NCBI GenBank assembly: GCA_002393955.1
Contig: DGSK01000002.1
Span: 62,001-126,000, forward strand
From: Lachnospiraceae bacterium UBA4364
GTDB lineage: Bacteria; Bacillota; Clostridia; Lachnospirales; Lachnospiraceae
Reading direction: 5' to 3'
Length of the DNA stretch: 64,000 bases
Shown: piece after piece, positions 16,450 through 24,908 of the stretch
Layout: the number at the start of each line of letters is the position of its first letter
Position numbering within the stretch: position 1 is the first letter of the stretch
Notes under the pieces: model-generated
What the model saw: only the letters and a program-made list of their open reading frames with translations
Databases searched by the model: none
What the model was told of the DNA's origin: nothing
Translations under genes and position numbers: made by a program

Positions 16450-17322
16450 ATGAGAAAGATCACTGTGGCAGCCTGTCAGATGGAGATGGGCGAAGCTGTT
16501 GAAGAGAATATTTTAAAGGCAGACCGTCTGGTGAGACAGGCGGCAGAACAGGGAGCAAATATCATAATGCTCCCTGAACTTTTTGAAAGAAAATACTTCT
16601 GTCAGGAAAGACGGTATGATTATTATGGATTCGCAACAGAGACGGAGAAAAATCCGGCGGTCATGCATTTCTGCAAGACAGCAAAGGAAATCGGCTGCGT
16701 GATTCCCGTAAGCTTTTATGAGAAGGCCGGAACCTGTCTGTTTAATTCAGTTGCGATGATAGATGCTGACGGCGTAATCCTTGGCGTATACAGAAAAACA
16801 CACATTCCCGACGATCACTTTTATCAGGAAAAATTCTATTTCACCCCCGGGGATACCGGATTCAAAGTATGGGATACGGCTTTCGGGTGCATTGGCGTAG
16901 GGATTTGCTGGGACCAGTGGTTCCCCGAAACGGCAAGGTGCATGGCTCTTGACGGTGCGGAGGTATTGCTTTATCCTACTGCTATAGGCAGTGAACCGAT
17001 ACTTGAAACGGATTCTATGCCGCATTGGCGCAGGTGCATGCAGGGACATGCTGCTGCAAATATAATGCCGGTGGTGGCAGCTAACCGCATAGGAACAGAG
17101 GAAGTTAAGTCCTGTGAAGAGAATAATCATCAGAGCTCGGCTCTTAAATTCTACGGCTCTTCTTTTATAAGTGATGAGACAGGTGCTTTGGTTGCGGAAG
17201 CCGGTCGTGACAGTGAATGTGTAATAACGGCTTCATTTGATCTTGAAGCTATAGAAGAGATGCGCATGAGCTGGGGAGTGTTCAGGGACAGACGCCCTGA
17301 GATCTACAGGAAATGGAGTTAG
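16450..17322 (+). CDS. aguB: N-carbamoylputrescine amidase
   Basis: 290 residues, nitrilase superfamily. It hydrolyses N-carbamoylputrescine to putrescine, CO2 and ammonia, the last step of the agmatine deiminase route. The catalytic triad is visible: Glu43 in LPELFE, Lys116 in YRKTHIPDD, Cys153 in GICWDQWFPE; the FERKYFCQ and HIPDDHFYQEKFYF blocks are specific for AguB. The usual partner aguA is not next to it. The ribosome site is weak (GACGGAGTAAAATAA ahead of ATG 16450). Confidence 0.92.
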   Translation: MRKITVAACQMEMGEAVEENILKADRLVRQAAEQGANIIMLPELFERKYFCQERRYDYYGFATETEKNPAVMHFCKTAKEIGCVIPVSFYEKAGTCLFNSVAMIDADGVILGVYRKTHIPDDHFYQEKFYFTPGDTGFKVWDTAFGCIGVGICWDQWFPETARCMALDGAEVLLYPTAIGSEPILETDSMPHWRRCMQGHAAANIMPVVAANRIGTEEVKSCEENNHQSSALKFYGSSFISDETGALVAEAGRDSECVITASFDLEAIEEMRMSWGVFRDRRPEIYRKWS

Positions 17323-17373
17323 AACTCGTAATATCTTCACGTAATCAGGGTATTATTGAGGGTTATTAGGATT

Positions 17374-20300
17374 ATGAAGAAACAGCACAATAAAGTCGAG
17401 CCTCGACTGAGTGTATATCTTGTGGTCATGATGATCATCTGCGTTGCAGTAAATGTGACAGGAGGGATTTTAGCCAGGTTCCTTAATCTGCCTTTCTGGC
17501 TGGACACAGTAGGGACTATGGCGGCTGCTGTTGCATTCGGCCCTCTGCCGGGGGCGATAGTAGGTCTTATATCCGGATTGTGTTCGGGTAATTTCAGTGG
17601 TTTTTCATTATTTTATCTGCCGGTAAACATCCTCGTGGGTGTTATGGTAGGTTTCCTTTATCCAAGAAAAACAAAGAAGGAAGCTTTGGGTATAGTCACT
17701 CTGGCTCTTTTAAACGGTCTTATTTCTGCCTTTATCTCCACCCCTGTGGATGTGCTGGTATATCAGGGCGATACGGGGAATCTCTGGGGAGATGCGCTTA
17801 AGGATATGCTTGATACTTATGTGAGCGTTTCTAATTTTAATACTCTGGTAGCAGAGGCCTTTATTGATTTCCCGGATCGGATATTCTCAATGGCACTGGC
17901 ACAGATACTCCTTTATATTTGCGAGAGGGAGAGAAAGAATATAAGGAAAAAGAGGGCTGAGAAGAAAAAGTCTTCATCAAAGCAGGCTGTTTCGGGACTG
18001 CTGATAATTGTGCTTTTAGCACCCGCACTTTCATCAATTCATGCCAAGGCGGCTGACTTTGAATATGAATACGAAGAAACTTCTTTTGATAATGATGATG
18101 GCATGGTTTCAACGGAAGCTAATTCCATTGTTCAGACTTCAGATGGTTATTTGTGGGTAGGAACGTATTCAGGCTTATACCGTTATGATGGAGTGAAATT
18201 TGAAGAAATGAAGCTTCACGACAGTATAAGGAATGTAAAAGAGCTTTATGTTGACAGTAAGGGAGATATGTGGATCGGAACTAATGACAGCGGTGTAGTC
18301 TGCTATGATTTTGAGACGCATATGGGGACTCTGTATGATACGGAAAACGGTATGCCGTCTGACAGCGTACGCCATATTTGTGAGGATAACAGGGGCAATA
18401 TCTATATTGCAACTGACAGAGAGCTTGCCAGAATAGACGGAGAAGGAAATGTCCGGATTTTTTCCGAGTGGGCTGATATTACTGACATTACTTCACTTAT
18501 GTCCATATCTGACGGACGCGTGCTTGGGGTAACGCAGAATGGAATATTCTTTATTGTGAAGGATGATATCCTGATTTACACGCAGTCATATAAAGGAACG
18601 GGAATATCATATCGCTGCGTTGCCAGTGATGGAGACAATGTGGTACTGGGGACCGATGCGGATATTCTGGAAATAAATAAACTTGAAGATGACGGTATCG
18701 GGATTATCAAAAAGATCAACAGCAAAGATATTTCGTATTTTAATACCATCGAATACGATCCGGGGCTGGATCTGTATTTTTGCTGCAGTGACAGCGGAAT
18801 GGGTGATCTGGATCTTAATACATCAGAGTTTAAGAGCCTTATGGGAAGCTCCATGCACGGAAATGTAAATGATGTGTGCATTGATGCACAGGATAATATC
18901 TGGTTTGCCTCTGATAAGAGCGGTGTGATAAAGCTTTCCCGCACTCCTTTCAAAAATTTTTCCGGTAAAGCAGGTCTTGATAAAGCTGTGGTGAATGCTC
19001 TGTACAGGGATGGAAACATGATGTACATAGGGACCGATAACGGATTGAAAATGGTAGACCTGAATACTTTCAGGGAGCTGTCCAACGCTCTTACCAAAAG
19101 AATAGCAGATACAAGAGTAAGACAAATATACAGGGACAGCACCGGAAATATATGGATATCCATGAATGGCGGTGAGGGGCTTATATATCAGGCGCCTGAC
19201 GGAAGTATACATGCGGTGGACTTTTCCGAACAGGGGATAAGTGCGCCAAAGTGCCGCTTTGTTGAGGAACTCTCCGATGGCAGGATACTTGCATCCTGCA
19301 GAAATGCTGGCCTGCTTTTTATAGAAAAGGGAAAGATTACCTCAGTGATAGGTACAAATGAGGGCTTGGACAATACCATCATATTATCAGTTTATGAGAC
19401 AGAGGATGGTATGGTTATGGCCGGCTCGGATGGAGATGGTATATACCTTATAAAAGATGGCAGGGTTGTGGGCCATAAGGGTAAGACGGAGGGGTTACGG
19501 ACCGGCGTGGTAATGAAGATAGTTCCCTGTACGGGAGGATTTATCTATGTCAGTAGCAATGCCCTTTATTACGATAATGGAGATGAGATACGCAGACTTG
19601 AGAAATTCCCTTATTATGACAATCTGGATGTGATAATAGATGATTCAGGAAGGGCGTGGATAACCTCAGGCGCAGGCCTTTTTGTGGTGCCTGAAGAAAA
19701 ACTGATCGAAGACGGTGAATATGCAAGTCTGCTGCTGGATTCCAACTGGGGACTTACTACAAATTTTACGGCTAATTCATGGAATGTTCTTGATGATAAA
19801 AAGCTTTATCTTTGTTGTGTTGACGGTGTGAGAGTGATCAATACGGATATTTATGATGAAGTGGATAATTCTTTCCAGATGAAGCTTAAGCTTGTGGAGA
19901 CACAGGATATGAAGTATGAGCAGATAGGGAAAAAACTGGTACTGCCGGCTGTTTCGGGACGAATATTATTCCATGTGGCAGTAAACAATTTTACTATGAC
20001 CAATCCACTGGTGCACTATTACCTTGAAGGTACCGGTGATCCCGGTGTGACCTGTTATCAGGATGAAATAACCCCTCTTTCATTTACGAATCTGCCATAC
20101 GGCAAATACAAGTTTCATATCGAAATCCTGAATGATATGACGGGAGAGGTCGTCAGGGATGAAGTGATAGATGTGGAGAAAGAGGCACAGATGTATGAGA
20201 GCCCGATCTTCCTCCTGTATCTTTCTTTTGTCAATTCACTGATATTGGCATATTTCATATGGCTGTTTATAGAAATCCGGCGCAGGAACAGGAGGATAAG

Positions 20301-21234
20301 GAAGCTGCGCAGGGAGATACAGACGGATCCAATGACCGGACTGCTGAACAAAGCCGGCTCGCATAAGTCCATAGGAGAGGCCTGTGCAAAAGAAAATGGT
20401 ATACTACTGATGATAGATCTTGACAGCTTTAAACTGGTCAATGACCTTCACGGGCATGAGATGGGCGACAGGATACTTATAAGATTTGCGGAACTTATAA
20501 ATGAGGCAATCAAGGAAGATGATCTGGGAGGCCGGCTTGGCGGTGATGAGTTTATCGCTTTTCTAAAGGATACCTCTGATGAGGCAGATGTGGAACGTGT
20601 CTGCAAAATCCTGAACGAAGGAATTGTAAAATCCGCAAAGGAGTATATGGGGGAGGATATGAATATCCCGCTTGGCGCGTCAATAGGTGCTGTACGTGTA
20701 CCGGATGAAGGTAATATATTCGATGATGTGTTCCGTCTGGCGGATAAGGCTCTCTATAATGTGAAGCAGAACGGAAAGCATGGATATGCATTCTATCAGA
20801 AGTCCGGAAGCGAGAAGGATGCGGGACAGAAGGAGAAGAATGACCTTAAGCAGATCAAGCAGATAATTGGCGAGCGAAATGAAGGAAAAGGCGCGTTTAG
20901 TGTGAACTTTGACCGTATGCAGGTGCTGTACAAGTATCTGAACAGGGCTGACAGGATAAGCGGAAGCTGCACCGGGTTTTTCCGTATAACGCTTGAGCGT
21001 ACGGATGGAAAAGAGGTCGAGGATGAGACAATGAGCGTATTTGAAGATCTGCTTATACGCGGCCTGAAGAAAAATGATGTGGTCAGTGTATACGGCGGAA
21101 GCTTTTTCGTGCTTTTTGCTGCAGGGTCTGAAAAGGAGTATGATGAGGCTCTGCAAAGAATAGCCGATGCCTGGAAGAGTGAAGGGAACAGTGATGAGTA
21201 CAGGCTTAGTTACGAGACTGACAGGGTAGGCTGA
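17374..21234 (+). CDS. Membrane (ECF S-component-like) – beta-propeller – Y_Y_Y – diguanylate cyclase fusion
   Basis: 1286 residues. Residues 1-190 hold about six membrane segments resembling ECF-type substrate-binding components (GGILARFLNLPFWLDTVGT, GPLPGAIVGLISG). After a basic linker and another hydrophobic segment (about 208-222) come many two-component-regulator propeller repeats (SIVQTSDGYLWVGTYSGLYR, DSKGDMWIGTNDSG and others, to about 800), a Y_Y_Y-type beta domain, a membrane segment (about 945-968), and a GGDEF domain with intact GGDEF at 1056-1060 and no RxxD site. The last 120 residues look like a second, degenerate GGDEF (VYGGSFFVLF). ATG 17374 preferred over TTG 17356. It probably senses an external ligand and makes c-di-GMP. 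Confidence 0.85.
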   Translation: MKKQHNKVEPRLSVYLVVMMIICVAVNVTGGILARFLNLPFWLDTVGTMAAAVAFGPLPGAIVGLISGLCSGNFSGFSLFYLPVNILVGVMVGFLYPRKTKKEALGIVTLALLNGLISAFISTPVDVLVYQGDTGNLWGDALKDMLDTYVSVSNFNTLVAEAFIDFPDRIFSMALAQILLYICERERKNIRKKRAEKKKSSSKQAVSGLLIIVLLAPALSSIHAKAADFEYEYEETSFDNDDGMVSTEANSIVQTSDGYLWVGTYSGLYRYDGVKFEEMKLHDSIRNVKELYVDSKGDMWIGTNDSGVVCYDFETHMGTLYDTENGMPSDSVRHICEDNRGNIYIATDRELARIDGEGNVRIFSEWADITDITSLMSISDGRVLGVTQNGIFFIVKDDILIYTQSYKGTGISYRCVASDGDNVVLGTDADILEINKLEDDGIGIIKKINSKDISYFNTIEYDPGLDLYFCCSDSGMGDLDLNTSEFKSLMGSSMHGNVNDVCIDAQDNIWFASDKSGVIKLSRTPFKNFSGKAGLDKAVVNALYRDGNMMYIGTDNGLKMVDLNTFRELSNALTKRIADTRVRQIYRDSTGNIWISMNGGEGLIYQAPDGSIHAVDFSEQGISAPKCRFVEELSDGRILASCRNAGLLFIEKGKITSVIGTNEGLDNTIILSVYETEDGMVMAGSDGDGIYLIKDGRVVGHKGKTEGLRTGVVMKIVPCTGGFIYVSSNALYYDNGDEIRRLEKFPYYDNLDVIIDDSGRAWITSGAGLFVVPEEKLIEDGEYASLLLDSNWGLTTNFTANSWNVLDDKKLYLCCVDGVRVINTDIYDEVDNSFQMKLKLVETQDMKYEQIGKKLVLPAVSGRILFHVAVNNFTMTNPLVHYYLEGTGDPGVTCYQDEITPLSFTNLPYGKYKFHIEILNDMTGEVVRDEVIDVEKEAQMYESPIFLLYLSFVNSLILAYFIWLFIEIRRRNRRIRKLRREIQTDPMTGLLNKAGSHKSIGEACAKENGILLMIDLDSFKLVNDLHGHEMGDRILIRFAELINEAIKEDDLGGRLGGDEFIAFLKDTSDEADVERVCKILNEGIVKSAKEYMGEDMNIPLGASIGAVRVPDEGNIFDDVFRLADKALYNVKQNGKHGYAFYQKSGSEKDAGQKEKNDLKQIKQIIGERNEGKGAFSVNFDRMQVLYKYLNRADRISGSCTGFFRITLERTDGKEVEDETMSVFEDLLIRGLKKNDVVSVYGGSFFVLFAAGSEKEYDEALQRIADAWKSEGNSDEYRLSYETDRVG

Positions 21235-21391
21235 ACATCCTGTTGATCATAGCCGGTAAATGTGTTAAAAACGGGCACTCTGCACAGTGTGTGTAGACAA
21301 GAAGGACTGTCTGTGATAAAATAACTAATCATTTGGCTGTGTGTTTTATGGCCATTCTGAATGATCATTTTGTCAGGAAAGGATGACAGGT

Positions 21392-21604
21392 ATGGGAAAC
21401 GGAGCAGGTGAAGAAGCTTTAAAATCTTTAATGGATACGCTCGCATCTTCTGATGAGGGTTCATTGGCAAATGCTAATCAGGTAATGCGCCAGGCTGATA
21501 TTGATTATCTGGTAAGCCTTCTGCAGGAGCTTCAGAGATATAAGGAAATAGGTACTCCGGAAGAGTGTGCAGAGTACAAGCGTAAGGCGCTTTCTGCAGG
21601 CTGA
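21392..21604 (+). CDS. 70-residue helical small protein
   Basis: Acidic, helical, no membrane segment (DTLASSDEGSLANANQVMRQ, YLVSLLQELQRYKEIGTPEE). Function unknown. ATG 21392 was preferred because AGGAAAGG ends 9 nt before it; ATG 21383 directly touches that site. It is followed by a terminator at 21640. Confidence 0.55.
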   Translation: MGNGAGEEALKSLMDTLASSDEGSLANANQVMRQADIDYLVSLLQELQRYKEIGTPEECAEYKRKALSAG

Positions 21605-21639
21605 AACTTTTAGTGTTGTTTTAATAGGTATGAGAATTG

Positions 21640-21678
21640 AAGGGGATACGTTCTGTCGTGCCCCTTTTGTATTTTTTT
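21640..21678 (+). terminator. Terminator directly ahead of the flippase gene
   Basis: AAGGGG..ACG / CGT.CCCCTT stem (21640-21666) followed by TTGTATTTTTTT. It ends only 4 nt before the predicted flippase ATG and leaves no room for a ribosome site. Confidence 0.6.
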
Positions 21679-21681
21679 GAT

Positions 21682-23370
21682 ATGTCTGACGGATTGAAAA
21701 AGTCACTTGTGATACAGGGGTCCATACTTGCTATGGCCGGACTTATATCGAAAGTGATAGGATTCCTGTACAGGATTCCAATGGCTAATATATTGGGCAA
21801 TGAGGGAAACGGACTGTATTCTGTTTCTTTTGGCATATATAATATTGCACTGACGCTTTCTTCATACAGCATGCCCCTTGCGGTCTCAAAGCTGGTAAGC
21901 GCACGTATAGCAAGGGGAAAATATAAAAATTCCCACAGGATATTTAATATTGCTATCCTCTTTTCTCTGACTACAGGGTTGATCGCTTGGGGGGCGCTTT
22001 TCTTTGGGGCAAATTTCCTCGCGGAAATCTATCAGAAACCCGGACTTGAATATCCGCTGAAGATCCTGGCACCGACAACATTTGTGGTAGCTCTTCTGGG
22101 AACCTGCCGGGGCTTTTTTCAGGGACACAGGAATATGGTCCCTACAGCTGTTTCCCAGGTGATAGAGCAGATAGTGAATGCTGCTGTCAGCATCATAGCA
22201 GCATCAGCATTTGTGAAATCATTCGGTGAGATAGAGCAGACTCAGACGGGAATATCACTGTTTCTTTATAATCCGGATACCCTGTCTGCTGCAGCAGCCG
22301 GAGCTACAGGAGGTACTCTTGGTACATTTATGGGAGCGCTTGTGGCTCTTGTAATGTTTTTGGCGCTTTTTATGATGAGTGAAAAGCGCATAAAAAAAGA
22401 GGCATCGGGGGATGACCTGCCTGATGAAGAAAAGCACCTTTTGTGGAAAGCACTCATAGTGACGGTTTTTCCCATAATAATAAGCCAGTCTGTGTACCAG
22501 CTGGGGTATACCCTGGATGACCTGATATTCGGTAATCTTGTGGTCAGGGTTCAGCAGATCTCACAAGCTGAGACCACAGTGATGCAGGGCATTTTCAATA
22601 CCCAGTATAATCAGATGATCAATCTTCCGGCGGCTATTGCTACGTCTATGGCTTCTGCGACGATTCCGACTATTGTTGCGGCATTTTCAAGAAAAGATAA
22701 AGCTGAATTAAAACGCAAGACGGACCAGGTATTTAAGTTTACGCTGCTGATAGCACTTCCGTCTGCCGTAGGCCTGGCGGTTATGGCTGAACCGGTGATG
22801 CAGACACTGTTTCCGAGGCTTGGAGACAAGATGGGCATGGCAGTGCTCCTTTTACAGACAGGTTCTTCCGCAGTTGTATTTTATACTATGTCAACGATCT
22901 CATCTTCAGTGCTGCAGGGGTGCGATCGCATGTGGACACCTGTATTTCACGCTGCGGTTTCACTCAATATCCATGTGATTTTGCTTATCGCTTTATTATG
23001 TGCTACGGATATGAATGTCATGGCACTGATAATCGGAAATGTTTCATTCCCTCTTATTACATCTGTAATGAATATGATAAGTCTGCGTAAGCAGGCGGAT
23101 TATTCCTTTGACTGGAAAAAGACATTTATCCTGCCGGGGCTTGCTGCCATCATTATGGGGGCTGTGACCTTCGGGATTTTGTGCATTCTGAAGGATCTTG
23201 GCTGCGGACACATAGTTCAGTTACTGGTACCGATAGGCGTTGCAGTTCCGGTTTATGCGGCAATGGTGCTTATTTTGAAAGCTGTATCGATAGAGGAAGC
23301 CGGTTCACTTCCGCTTATAGGAAAATACATCCGGAAGATAGTAAGGCTGCTTGAAGGAAACAGAAAATAA
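21682..23370 (+). CDS. MATE/MOP-superfamily flippase (SpoVB/YtgP/MurJ type)
   Basis: 562 residues, about 14 membrane segments. It opens SDGLKKSLVIQGSILAMAGL with SKVIGFLYRIPMANILGNEG, the hallmark of the polysaccharide-transport/SpoVB branch of the MOP superfamily, and contains CRGFFQGHRNMVPTAVSQV and a central PAAIATSMASATIPTI. It is expected to move lipid-linked cell-wall or polysaccharide precursors outward; lipid II flippase activity (Amj/MurJ-like) is possible. The start is ATG 21682, with no Shine-Dalgarno; in-frame TTG 21637 would place the first 15 codons inside a terminator hairpin. Confidence 0.82.
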   Translation: MSDGLKKSLVIQGSILAMAGLISKVIGFLYRIPMANILGNEGNGLYSVSFGIYNIALTLSSYSMPLAVSKLVSARIARGKYKNSHRIFNIAILFSLTTGLIAWGALFFGANFLAEIYQKPGLEYPLKILAPTTFVVALLGTCRGFFQGHRNMVPTAVSQVIEQIVNAAVSIIAASAFVKSFGEIEQTQTGISLFLYNPDTLSAAAAGATGGTLGTFMGALVALVMFLALFMMSEKRIKKEASGDDLPDEEKHLLWKALIVTVFPIIISQSVYQLGYTLDDLIFGNLVVRVQQISQAETTVMQGIFNTQYNQMINLPAAIATSMASATIPTIVAAFSRKDKAELKRKTDQVFKFTLLIALPSAVGLAVMAEPVMQTLFPRLGDKMGMAVLLLQTGSSAVVFYTMSTISSSVLQGCDRMWTPVFHAAVSLNIHVILLIALLCATDMNVMALIIGNVSFPLITSVMNMISLRKQADYSFDWKKTFILPGLAAIIMGAVTFGILCILKDLGCGHIVQLLVPIGVAVPVYAAMVLILKAVSIEEAGSLPLIGKYIRKIVRLLEGNRK

Positions 23371-23456
23371 GATGTTACAAGTGCCTGCTAAACTTGAAAA
23401 AGGTACTGTGTTGTGCTATAACAAATTTGAGTAAACATTGGTAGGGAGTATGCTTT

Positions 23457-23972
23457 ATGAAAGAAAATATTCTTTTGTTTGTTACTTCAAATCTTGCAGT
23501 CAGACGACTTGTGCCTGACGATGCGGAGCTTTTATATAAGTATTCGCAGGAGGCTTCGAACAAGGAACTTCCCAATGACATTTTTGATAGTCTTGAAGAT
23601 GCCAGGAGGCGTCTGGATCTGGTCATAGCAAATTACAGGATAGAGCATCTGCCTGTATATTTTGGAGTGGTTCTTAAGAGCGAAAACAAGCTTATCGGAG
23701 TACTCTCTTACAAGCGAATGCCGGACTACAATATCATGATCAATTTCTCCATCGCAGAGGAGTACCAGCATCATGGTTATGCAACGGAGCTTATACGTGC
23801 GGCAGGAGACAATGTAAAGGAGCATTTGAGTGTTGATAAGGCATTTGTATGCATCAGGTCCTCGAATGAATATGCAAGGAGAGCTCTGGAGGCTGCGGGG
23901 TTCAGCCTTATTGAAGAGGGAGAACATGAATGGTATGGGACAATGCAGCCCATATGTAAGTACAGAATCTGA
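23457..23972 (+). CDS. GNAT-family N-acetyltransferase
   Basis: 171 residues. RimJ/RimL-like layout: TSNLAVRRLVPDDAELLYKY at the start, central FGVVLKSENKLIGVLSY, the acetyl-CoA loop region NFSIAEEYQHHGYATELIRA and SSNEYARRALEAAGF near the end. Substrate cannot be predicted. GGGAG is 8 nt before the ATG. It stands alone after the flippase with 86 nt between. Confidence 0.85.
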   Translation: MKENILLFVTSNLAVRRLVPDDAELLYKYSQEASNKELPNDIFDSLEDARRRLDLVIANYRIEHLPVYFGVVLKSENKLIGVLSYKRMPDYNIMINFSIAEEYQHHGYATELIRAAGDNVKEHLSVDKAFVCIRSSNEYARRALEAAGFSLIEEGEHEWYGTMQPICKYRI

Positions 23973-24035
23973 TTTTGACGGTCAGCTTATCGATAGGAAT
24001 GGCTGCAATCGGTGCAGATTTTGAGGAATAGCGAT

Positions 24036-24266
24036 ATGCGTGTTATGGATTTTAAAATGGAAAGACCGGGACTTCTGAAGGAAGGAGACAAGGTCACTGT
24101 CACTGAGGGCTCTCTGCCCCATAGTTATTATTATACGATCAACCCATCATTGGCGATGTCCGGTAATTTTGCAATAGCCGAGAGACTGAAAGTCCTTGAG
24201 GGCGTGGTTCAGTCGGTAGATGAGACAGACCGGGGATTTTATGTTAAGGTGGGGTTTGACGAATGA
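24036..24266 (+). CDS. 76-residue conserved small protein
   Basis: MRVMDFKMERPGLLKEGDKV and VTEGSLPHSYYYTINPSLAM with LEGVVQSVDETDRGFYVKVG: a small beta-barrel-like protein (SH3/OB appearance) with no known function that I can name. GAGGA is 8 nt before ATG 24036, whereas the in-frame start 24 nt earlier has none. It lies 87 nt ahead of ridA. Confidence 0.65.
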   Translation: MRVMDFKMERPGLLKEGDKVTVTEGSLPHSYYYTINPSLAMSGNFAIAERLKVLEGVVQSVDETDRGFYVKVGFDE

Positions 24267-24353
24267 TATAGACGGACTGCTAAGTGGACTGCCGAAGTGC
24301 AGAGCATGAAGCAGCCGCAAGTAAATAGAAGTTAATAAAAACGGAGGTTAATT

Positions 24354-24731
24354 ATGAAAGTTATCAGTACAGAAAAGGCACCTGCAGCTATCGGACCGTA
24401 TTCACAGGCTATTGTGGCAGGAAATATGGTATTTGCTTCGGGGCAGATTCCTATCAATCCAGCTACAGGTGAGATTGAGGCTGTGGGTATTCAGGCTCAG
24501 GCAGAGCAGGCTATCAAAAATGTGGGAGAGATACTTAAGGCAGCCGGAACGGATTATGAGCATGTGGTAAAGACTACATGTTTTCTGGCTGATATGGGTG
24601 ATTTTGCTGCTTTCAATGCAGTTTATGCGGAATACTTTGTTTCAAAGCCTGCGAGAAGCTGTGTAGCGGTTAAGGATCTGCCCAAGGGTGTTCTGTGTGA
24701 GGTGGAGGTCACCGCATACATTGGTGAATGA
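24354..24731 (+). CDS. ridA: Reactive intermediate/imine deaminase
   Basis: 125 residues, full-length RidA/YjgF. It hydrolyses reactive enamine/imine intermediates produced by PLP enzymes such as threonine dehydratase. Family marks: APAAIGPYSQA, VFASGQIPINP, KTTCFLADMGDFAAFN, PARSCVAV with the conserved active-site Arg, and LPKGVLCEVEVTAYI with the Glu. GGAGG is 6 nt before ATG 24354. The 177 bp after it hold only a loose inverted repeat CGGACAC/GTGTCCG (24804/24867). Confidence 0.95.
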   Translation: MKVISTEKAPAAIGPYSQAIVAGNMVFASGQIPINPATGEIEAVGIQAQAEQAIKNVGEILKAAGTDYEHVVKTTCFLADMGDFAAFNAVYAEYFVSKPARSCVAVKDLPKGVLCEVEVTAYIGE

Positions 24732-24908
24732 TACAGTCATGCTATTGTTCAGAACAGCTTGAGGCACTTGCGGCTGAAGGCAAATTCTCAGATTACATTA
24801 AAGCGGACACTAACATATGTTTCCGGATGTTTGCAGCGTGTGCATTGATCTCCGGGCAGATGTGAGGTGTCCGTTGGTATTTACTAAGGAAAAAGCAAAG
24901 GGGGCAAT

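Noticed and set aside
24804..24873. Inverted repeat CGGACAC/GTGTCCG between ridA and the glycosyltransferase as a possible regulatory RNA.
   Set aside because: Only 7 bp arms 56 nt apart with no consistent inner pairing and no terminator or promoter linked to it.
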